Shown here piece by piece: positions 14,327 through 20,038 of a stretch of 20,038 bases of DNA. How positions within the stretch are numbered: position 1 is the stretch's first letter; each line of letters opens with the position of its first letter. A program made the position numbers and the translations under genes. A model generated the notes under the pieces. The model was not told the DNA's origin. It did no database searches and was given only the letters and a program-made list of their open reading frames with translations. The stretch comes from a virus: IMG/VR virus record IMGVR_UViG_3300021963_004406, positions 1 through 20,038 of that record. One strand, 5' to 3'.

Positions 14327-15439
14327 TCAGTTGAGTTCAACTATAACATCAGATCCTGAAGTTGGATCAAGTAAATCTATTGTCTCATTATATGAGCTTC
14401 CAGCTAAATCTGCTGGTTGTAATGTCAAGAATGAAGACATCAATATCGTTGTACCATTTTCATACGTTTCATCGATAGCATTTCTAACTAACACTGGTAC
14501 GAAGTTAGTCTTCAATCCTAAACATGGACCTTCAAGTACAACATCATCATAATTAGATGCAAATTCTTCAGTTAAGAATTTATACTGATCAAAATGTTTA
14601 AATGTTGGTCCAAGCGCAAGTGCTGGTTTAGATGTTAATCCTTCAATTGCTTCTCCAACGACTGGAGTAATGACTGTACCCAATAACTCACGATATGTTT
14701 CGGCTATAGTTATTGGAACAGTTACTTTATCCAAGATGATAGGTCTAGTTGCTTCTTCAGCAATCACCCTACCAATCTGCACTAACTTCATCTTCAATCT
14801 TTGTTGGCCAACTGAAGCTGTAGAAACTACTTTAATCTGGCCAAAAAATATAAAACCTGCTGGATGAAGTACCTTAGTAACTATATCTTTCCAAGATTCG
14901 TATGACTTACTTGTCTTGATAACATATGAATAATCTTGGTAATAATAACTATCTTGCAAATATTTTCTATCAGATAAAAATCCATTATTATCAGCGTATC
15001 TTCCGTCAGCATCGCTCCACTTCCCAGAAGAAGGTTGTAACATATCAACTCTGGGGAAATAAAGTTCTATCTGATCTTGGAATAAGATATTAAATAAAGC
15101 TTCATATGAAGGTAATGAACCTTTAGCTAGATATAAATCAATAATCTGCTTATAAAGCTTTCTACGATCAACTCCTTCGACAGCTGGAATTGGTCCCGCA
15201 ACAGCACGCTGAATGTATGGTATAAATTCTTCAGCAACGTTATCAATGTTCTTAATATCAACTAATTTGTTTATAATACTACCAGGAGAATAAACAGTCG
15301 ATTGCTGCCACTCTAGGTAAGCTTCAAGGAATTCCATGAAGCGTTCATTAGAGCGAAGATGATCAGGTATTACTTCATGTAACACATAATACTGCGGTGT
15401 CGTAGTCCCTAACCTGTCAGTTAAAACGGTATACGGCAT
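14327..15439 (-). CDS. Baseplate wedge protein in the gp7/gpI position (370 aa)
   Basis: The gene follows gp25 and gp6, the place held by gp7 in T4 and by gpI in simpler contractile systems such as P2. The N-terminal part has features fitting that role: DHLRSNERFMEFLEAYLEWQQ (about 26-46), a hydrophobic stretch LVDIKNIDNVAEEFIPYIQR (about 60-80), and KLYKQIIDLYLAKGSLPSYEALF (about 94-116), a pattern shared with tail protein I-like wedge proteins. A conserved-looking VLHPAGFIFFGQI lies near the middle. T4 gp7 has 1032 residues, so this version is only about a third as long and probably lacks the peripheral domains. Identification rests mainly on gene order and general pattern. The ATG at 15439 lies 3 bases from the gp6 stop, after a weak GAAGA ribosome site. 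Confidence 0.65.
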   Translation of the reverse strand: MPYTVLTDRLGTTTPQYYVLHEVIPDHLRSNERFMEFLEAYLEWQQSTVYSPGSIINKLVDIKNIDNVAEEFIPYIQRAVAGPIPAVEGVDRRKLYKQIIDLYLAKGSLPSYEALFNILFQDQIELYFPRVDMLQPSSGKWSDADGRYADNNGFLSDRKYLQDSYYYQDYSYVIKTSKSYESWKDIVTKVLHPAGFIFFGQIKVVSTASVGQQRLKMKLVQIGRVIAEEATRPIILDKVTVPITIAETYRELLGTVITPVVGEAIEGLTSKPALALGPTFKHFDQYKFLTEEFASNYDDVVLEGPCLGLKTNFVPVLVRNAIDETYENGTTILMSSFLTLQPADLAGSSYNETIDLLDPTSGSDVIVELN

Positions 15440-15442
15440 TTT

Positions 15443-17317
15443 TTAATCTTCTTTGTGACGAGGAGTGGTTGTATAGTTTACACCAGCTGGTGTACCACCT
15501 GTAGCAATCGTATCAACTTCACCAGTTACTGTAACATCATCCATATTAATCTTTATCAATTGATTTCTCTTAGGAGCAATATCATTAGAATTTGGAATTC
15601 CAGTAATGGTAATATAATCTCCATTTATGGCTGATGGAGTAAATTTCTCCAGTACGACCAATCCTTGATCAGCGATGATATAACCAATATCAGATATAGT
15701 AGTGATTTTAGTGTTGTTCAATATTTTATATAATTCAAGTGTATGTGTACCACCTTTATCGGAGTGTGGTTCAGCACTACCCACTGTTTGAGCTCTATCT
15801 TGTATATAAGAAGTTACTCCATTATATGTAAATGAAGTCGAAGTAATAACTTTGTCATTTGAACGAGTATAATAGAGCGGAGAAGAGAACTGTATAGTGT
15901 AAAGTCTTGGAGTATTTAATATTGGAACCAAGCGTTTGACCATAAACACTCTAACTGTGCTGTTTAGAATAGAAGGATCACAGGCGTCTATCAATCGTGT
16001 CAATTTAGAATGTCTAAACACACCATCAAACTGTTGTAAGTCTGCAGAATTATAATTTGCGATGGTATCTGTCACTAGTTGTTTTAATTCTCCAGCAGTT
16101 CTAGATGTAAGAGCTGGATTGTATTTGTAAAATACTTCTAACTTAAGATACGTATACTCTGGATCAATGATTTCTGGACTAATAGAAACGATGTTGCGAG
16201 GTTTTAAGATCTGATCTTTGATCTTTTGTTTTTCAACTTCATCTAATGTTTCTCCATCCTTTGGTTTGATAGAGATGTAAGCTTTACCATACTGAGGAGG
16301 ATCATTTTGTTCTCCGCCCCAGACTGCGATAGATTCAATGTTAGAATAGTTTTCTAAGATCGCAGCTCGATAGTCATCAGGTGTAACTACTCGATTTTGT
16401 GCAATGTATGTTAATGGTGCATTAAACTTAATAGAGTCGTTCGATTCGCGATCAGAACCAGAATCAGATTTAGATACGGTTGATATAGTAACATTTGTGT
16501 TACCTTCAATATTTCCATTCAAAGTAAATATTGTCGCTCCATTACCTTCTTCTGCAGCAGTAGATAACCATTCGATCTCTACAACATTACCAGCATCTAA
16601 TTTTCTAGATGTTATGCCGTCGCCAAAATAGATTTCAAATCTTTCTGATACAGCTTCTTGTATGTAATAAGCTTTTGACTCTGCATTAACCTTTGTAAAA
16701 TCTTTTGCAAGTATATAGACGTCAGATAACGTTGCAGAAAGATTTTCTTTTACTTTAACAGTAATGGTTTCTCTATCACAGTTTAAGTCTGCGATTTCAT
16801 AGTATTGATAATCATCAAAAGAATCTACTACATAAAATGTAGATTTTAAAATACCCTGATTTATCTTGACATTAGAAAACGTGTACACTCCTCCAATAGG
16901 AGAAATGGTTTGTGTTTCGAGGACCGTGAAGATATATTGTTTGTCATTAATAGTCGTCGTAAATTCTGTGCCTCTATCGAGTGTTAACCTAGAAGGAGAA
17001 CCAGCTGGATTATTTACTGTGATATTGATAGTTGCAAATGCAGAAGTTTTAGAACGAGGGATATAACCCAATAATTTGGCATGCGATACGATGTTTTGTC
17101 TACGATCAGCAGAATCTAAGAAGACCTCATTCACAGCCATATTTGCATTCAATGCATTATAGTGTGTATTGTATGCTAAAAGATCTATGAGCACAGCCAT
17201 GCCTGATCCTTCGAAGTCATAGTCGGTAAATTTACCACCAGCTTGAAGACCTTTCAGATGATCTTTTAAATTTTCTTTTATTTGAAAGAAATCTAGTTCC
17301 GTTACATTGATCGGCAT
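15443..17317 (-). CDS. 6: Baseplate wedge protein gp6 (624 aa)
   Basis: gp6 forms the ring of wedge dimers that holds the baseplate together and drives its change of shape; it belongs to the gpJ/gp6 family. The N-terminus is diagnostic: LDFFQIKENLKDHLKG, then DYDFEGSGMAVLIDLLAYNTHY and NANMAVNEVFLDSA with RRQNIVSHAKLLGYIPRS (about 8-90). In the middle, FEIYFGDGITSRKLDAGNVVEI and the later TPDDYRAAILENYSNIESIAVWGGE are also typical of the family. Length is close to T4 gp6 (660 residues). Its ATG is one base after the gp25 stop; GAGAGA in the last gp25 codons is the likely ribosome site. Gene order gp25-gp6 is conserved in contractile systems. Confidence 0.95.
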   Translation of the reverse strand: MPINVTELDFFQIKENLKDHLKGLQAGGKFTDYDFEGSGMAVLIDLLAYNTHYNALNANMAVNEVFLDSADRRQNIVSHAKLLGYIPRSKTSAFATINITVNNPAGSPSRLTLDRGTEFTTTINDKQYIFTVLETQTISPIGGVYTFSNVKINQGILKSTFYVVDSFDDYQYYEIADLNCDRETITVKVKENLSATLSDVYILAKDFTKVNAESKAYYIQEAVSERFEIYFGDGITSRKLDAGNVVEIEWLSTAAEEGNGATIFTLNGNIEGNTNVTISTVSKSDSGSDRESNDSIKFNAPLTYIAQNRVVTPDDYRAAILENYSNIESIAVWGGEQNDPPQYGKAYISIKPKDGETLDEVEKQKIKDQILKPRNIVSISPEIIDPEYTYLKLEVFYKYNPALTSRTAGELKQLVTDTIANYNSADLQQFDGVFRHSKLTRLIDACDPSILNSTVRVFMVKRLVPILNTPRLYTIQFSSPLYYTRSNDKVITSTSFTYNGVTSYIQDRAQTVGSAEPHSDKGGTHTLELYKILNNTKITTISDIGYIIADQGLVVLEKFTPSAINGDYITITGIPNSNDIAPKRNQLIKINMDDVTVTGEVDTIATGGTPAGVNYTTTPRHKED

Positions 17318-17318
17318 G

Positions 17319-17786
17319 TTATCTTGTTCTCTCTAATACAATAGTTGTTGTTGCTACTTGTCCAGTAGTAATTACTTGAAATTCTAGTGTGAGTCTATAT
17401 GCATTCAACCCCTCATCGAATACAGAATCAACTTCAAGGATACGAGCTCTAGGCTCAAAGTTAGCAAGGACTCTACGAACAGCTTCTTCTATACTGTGAA
17501 TCGTAATATCATCTGCTGGTTCAAACAATAGACCTCTAACTCCAGATCCAATTTCTGGTTGAAATGGTCTTTCTTGGAAATTGGTCAATACTAAATTTTG
17601 CACAGACTTTTTAACTGCATCAACGTCGCGGATAGGATTTATATCTCCAGTCACAGGGTTAGGTCTAAAGAGTAGATCTAAGTCTGCATACGTGGATTCT
17701 CTGCCTCCGTATGTTAGCTCTCTCATAGGTTGAGAGTTGGCCGGACGGTTGCCTATTGGTAAGTCTGATAAGTTTTGTGATCGCAT
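17319..17786 (-). CDS. 25: Baseplate wedge protein gp25 (155 aa)
   Basis: gp25 is the small wedge core protein of the GPW/gp25 family, which nucleates the sheath and binds gp6. Family features are AVKKSVQNLVLTNFQERPF (57-75), IGSGVRGLLFEP (79-90) and the signature EPR (111-113) in ANFEPRARI. T4 gp25 has 132 residues; the extra length is an N-terminal extension of about 25 residues. There is no good ribosome binding site: the 11 bases between the previous stop and this ATG read TAAATAGAACC on the minus strand. Translation may depend on coupling to the upstream lysozyme gene. An in-frame alternative is the Met at residue 21, which would remove much of the extension. Confidence 0.95.
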   Translation of the reverse strand: MRSQNLSDLPIGNRPANSQPMRELTYGGRESTYADLDLLFRPNPVTGDINPIRDVDAVKKSVQNLVLTNFQERPFQPEIGSGVRGLLFEPADDITIHSIEEAVRRVLANFEPRARILEVDSVFDEGLNAYRLTLEFQVITTGQVATTTIVLERTR

Positions 17787-17797
17787 GGTTCTATTTA

Positions 17798-19198
17798 TTA
17801 TGCCGTGAATGCTTTATATGCTTTTTCTTGAGCATTTATTCTCTTTTGGTAATCTACTACTTTCGTAGGATCAGCATTAGGTTTACCTGCATTAACTATT
17901 GCACCACACTCTCCCCACGCTTTCTTGTCAGCATAGTCAGAAATATTTTTAGTCTTAAAATACCAAGCACCAGTCTCAACGGCAATATTCTTATCTTTAA
18001 CAACCAAGTCTGGATCTTTAACTAGGCGATCATCTCCAAAGAATGCCTTTGATGCTCTTAAATAGTTATCTTTAAACGTAAGTTGTTTTAAACCTCTGCC
18101 ACGATATTTCCAACCATCACCTGGTTGTGGATCTAACAACTTGCGCTCAACCATATAGATGATATTGGCAACGTATTCTGCACCTTTAGCTACAGCAGCT
18201 CTTGCATCATCAAGTGTAGCGAATCGTTTATTTCCTGGGTTTAATTTCGTGAATATGAAGTCTGCACTGTATTTCACGCTTTCTTCTATCTGCGTCCAGC
18301 TAGTCTCTACACCAACATTACCAACAAATGCAGCTACACGTTCAGGTGTGGTGATATTATATTTTGGTAGTGTGTCTCTCAAGTATTCATACCAATTACC
18401 TGCTGCTGCACCACCAGCTGCCACTAATTTTTCTTTAGTAAATGCAAATGTAAATCCAGAGGATGGAGGAGTTGATGGCTTAGGTTCGACAACTGGATTT
18501 TTTTGTGGTACTACTGGAGGAGTCGGCTTTACTTGAGGTTTAGTTTCATAGACCGGAGCAGGAGTTACTGCAGGAGCTCCAGGAGGGAGAGGAGTTACTT
18601 CAGTTATTGGAACTTCTTTAGTAGTAACAGGATCTACTACAACTGGAACGGGTTCTTTTGTAACTGGATCTGGAATAGTCTTTTGTACTACTTCAACGTT
18701 CGGTACAACTGGAACTTCCTTTTTAGTAATAGGGTCAATCTTCTTCTCATCACATATACTTGCCGTTAACGATTCTATTGAGAGTGAACTAAGTTGCTCT
18801 TGAACATTTTGGAATGCAGCACCAACATTGCCTAAAGCATCGTTAAGTTGAGTGAAAATATCCTTGTTGCCTTGAGCATTCAATCCAACAGGTTTGGGGA
18901 TCTTTGCAATAATGGCATCTAGATCAGGAACTGCTGTACCAAACTTAGCTTTTAGTTCTGCAACTTTTGCAGCATATTCTTCAGCATTTAAACTTGGAAG
19001 GTTCAGCAACTCTTCTTTTAAATTAATACTTTCAAGCTTAGGAACATTTACTTCCTTCAACTTATTTTTAATCGTATCAGCAATAGAACCCAGATCACCA
19101 ATAGAATTTAATCCACCAGCAATCTTTTCTTTTAAGTTGTCTATTCCAGCTTTAGCTTCGTCAAGAGCTGCATTAATTCCACAAGGAGATTGTGACAT
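17798..19198 (-). CDS. Tail-associated GH19-type lysozyme with Pro-rich linker (466 aa)
   Basis: The C-terminal domain (about 248-466) is a glycoside hydrolase family 19 domain of the phage endolysin type: GNVGVETSWTQIEESVKYSA (293-312) carries the likely catalytic Glu pair (E298 and E306), and GDGWKYRGRGLKQLTFKDNY (360-379) is the family hallmark. It should cut peptidoglycan. The N-terminal part (1-150) is mainly helical with coiled-coil character. Between them is a Pro/Val-rich linker (155-247) with three DP(I/V)T-type repeats. No signal peptide or holin is seen, and the gene lies between gp5 and gp25, so this is probably a virion enzyme used during DNA entry, doing the job of the lysozyme domain inside T4 gp5. 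A lysis role is the alternative. The ATG starts one base after the gp5 stop. Confidence 0.9.
   Translation of the reverse strand: MSQSPCGINAALDEAKAGIDNLKEKIAGGLNSIGDLGSIADTIKNKLKEVNVPKLESINLKEELLNLPSLNAEEYAAKVAELKAKFGTAVPDLDAIIAKIPKPVGLNAQGNKDIFTQLNDALGNVGAAFQNVQEQLSSLSIESLTASICDEKKIDPITKKEVPVVPNVEVVQKTIPDPVTKEPVPVVVDPVTTKEVPITEVTPLPPGAPAVTPAPVYETKPQVKPTPPVVPQKNPVVEPKPSTPPSSGFTFAFTKEKLVAAGGAAAGNWYEYLRDTLPKYNITTPERVAAFVGNVGVETSWTQIEESVKYSADFIFTKLNPGNKRFATLDDARAAVAKGAEYVANIIYMVERKLLDPQPGDGWKYRGRGLKQLTFKDNYLRASKAFFGDDRLVKDPDLVVKDKNIAVETGAWYFKTKNISDYADKKAWGECGAIVNAGKPNADPTKVVDYQKRINAQEKAYKAFTA
18602..18736 (-). repeat. Three degenerate DP(I/V)T..E.PV repeats in the linker
   Basis: DPITKKEVPVV (155-165), DPVTKEPVPVV (177-187) and DPVTTKEVPIT (189-199) are imperfect copies of one 11-residue unit. 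They form an extended linker of the sort that keeps an enzyme domain at a distance from its anchor. Confidence 0.7.
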
Positions 19199-19199
19199 A

Positions 19200-20038
19200 T
19201 TAGTTCAAGTCCACTTTAGGAGCAGTAACTTTATAGTCGCCACCACTATTAATTGTAAATTTACCTACAGTTGTGATTGTAAGATCTGCATCACACTTAA
19301 GGTTCCAGTTAGCTTTAGATCCAAACTCTAAACCATCTTTTGATAAGAATTGTTGTGTTGAATTTGTTGATACTGATTGTGCGCCATTTGAGAAAGTGCT
19401 CATCGTATCTAAAAATACATTATCTACTTTTCCTGTTACCATCAACGAAGAACTTCCGCCAATAGTTTCAGTCTTATCTACATCGATTAATAATGTTTGA
19501 TTTTTACCAACGCGTGTTAGGAAATCTTCTTTTACGTTTAAGTTAAAGTTACCAACAGTTTCAATCGCATCATTTTGAGTTATTTTAGTATAGCGATTAC
19601 CATGCACTTTTAAGTTATAGTCTCCCATAACTTCCATCACATAATCACCTTTGACTAATACTCGTTGATCACCTTCAATCGTAATATTTTGTGTTCCACG
19701 AATTAAGATGTTGTCATCATAGACAACGATCGTGTAATTTTCACCAGAAACTTTAGTTACCTTATCTCCATCTGGAAATATCTCGTAGAATGTACCTGCG
19801 GGATGATGCTCAACGATTCGCGAGTTATTTTCAGAATCATCGATCTCACGGACGATGCCCGTTTCACTCTCAAATGTGTGGACGAATGGATATGTTCCTC
19901 TAACTCCACGGCGTGGTTCTGGCTCTTCCCATGAGCCCCTGGACTCTTCTGGGGAGTCACTTACAACTGTTGGGATATACGGTTTAGTAGCTTTTTCTAT
20001 CCCTTTAACCTGCTCAGCATAGCGAGAATAATAGGACA
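19200..20038 (-). CDS. 5: Baseplate hub/spike protein gp5, C-terminal part (cut by window edge)
   Basis: Only the last 278 residues are in the window; the start lies beyond 20038. The visible part first has the segment typical of gp5/VgrG spikes: YPFVHTFESETGIVREIDD, then HHPAGTFYEIFPDGDKVTKV (visible residues about 49-96). After that comes a long series of roughly 8-residue strands with V.G or I.G turns (LIRG, TIEG, LVKG, EVMG, KVHG), the pattern of the trimeric beta-helix that forms the membrane-piercing needle. An internal ATG at 19640 is not the start, because the frame stays open and family-like upstream. No lysozyme domain is in the visible part; the adjacent GH19 gene may supply it, but T4 places its lysozyme domain upstream of the helix, which cannot be seen here. 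The tip (last 30 residues) ends in APKVDLN. Confidence 0.85.
   Translation of the reverse strand, partial: SYYSRYAEQVKGIEKATKPYIPTVVSDSPEESRGSWEEPEPRRGVRGTYPFVHTFESETGIVREIDDSENNSRIVEHHPAGTFYEIFPDGDKVTKVSGENYTIVVYDDNILIRGTQNITIEGDQRVLVKGDYVMEVMGDYNLKVHGNRYTKITQNDAIETVGNFNLNVKEDFLTRVGKNQTLLIDVDKTETIGGSSSLMVTGKVDNVFLDTMSTFSNGAQSVSTNSTQQFLSKDGLEFGSKANWNLKCDADLTITTVGKFTINSGGDYKVTAPKVDLN

Noticed and set aside
17792-17799. AATAAATA before gene 25 as a late promoter
   Set aside because: A start 6-7 bases downstream would fall in the gp25 start codon, leaving no leader. It is probably the stop codon and AT-rich spacer.
19640-20038. Reading the hub protein as starting at the internal ATG at 19640
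   Set aside because: The frame continues open to the window edge and the upstream part has clear gp5/VgrG-like segments, so it is one truncated gene.
1-20038. tRNA genes, CRISPR arrays, insertion sequences, integrase or attachment sites
   Set aside because: No cloverleaf-like segment, spaced direct repeats, transposase or integrase motifs were seen; the window is filled with late virion genes.

Overview
This window is part of the late (virion structure) region of a T4-like contractile-tailed bacteriophage (myovirus). It is AT-rich by eye and tightly packed: most genes are separated by fewer than 25 bases or overlap. All genes but one lie on the minus strand, so the late operon reads from high to low coordinates. 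The host cannot be named from the sequence. The giant DUF4815-type structural protein, the enlarged gp8 and the separate GH19 lysozyme recall marine and rhizobial T4-like phages more than coliphage T4; that is inference from family knowledge.

Right half, in transcription order: gp5 baseplate hub/spike (cut by the window edge at 20038), a GH19 tail lysozyme on a proline-rich linker, gp25, gp6, a gp7/gpI-position wedge protein, gp8 (preceded by a perfect T4-type late promoter element, TATAAATA), then a 2133-residue structural protein. These make the baseplate hub, wedges and periphery. Downstream come a 73-82-residue coiled-coil protein, a tail-fibre-like protein with xTGN repeats, an orphan 162-residue protein, and a 129-residue protein with two copies of an HxH module.

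Left end (17-4182) is the unusual part. It holds a radical SAM/SPASM peptide-maturase-like enzyme (17-1759). Immediately before it in the same transcript is a 67-residue protein ending in five alternating cysteines (CxCxCxCxC). Before that is a 320-residue protein I do not recognise. Next to these lies the only plus-strand gene, a class III PLP aminotransferase with its catalytic residues intact. It is wedged between minus-strand genes, with 9 bases on one side and overlapping stop codons on the other. The 67-residue protein shares its HxH module, spacing and ribosome-binding-site layout with the 129-residue tail-region protein. The best working idea is that a phage structural (fibre or tail-tip) protein has gained a cysteine tail that is modified by the adjacent radical SAM enzyme: a RiPP-like modification of a virion component. 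This is inference and needs testing.

No tRNA, rRNA, CRISPR array, insertion sequence, integrase or convincing terminator was seen. There is no gene-free stretch longer than about 40 bases.
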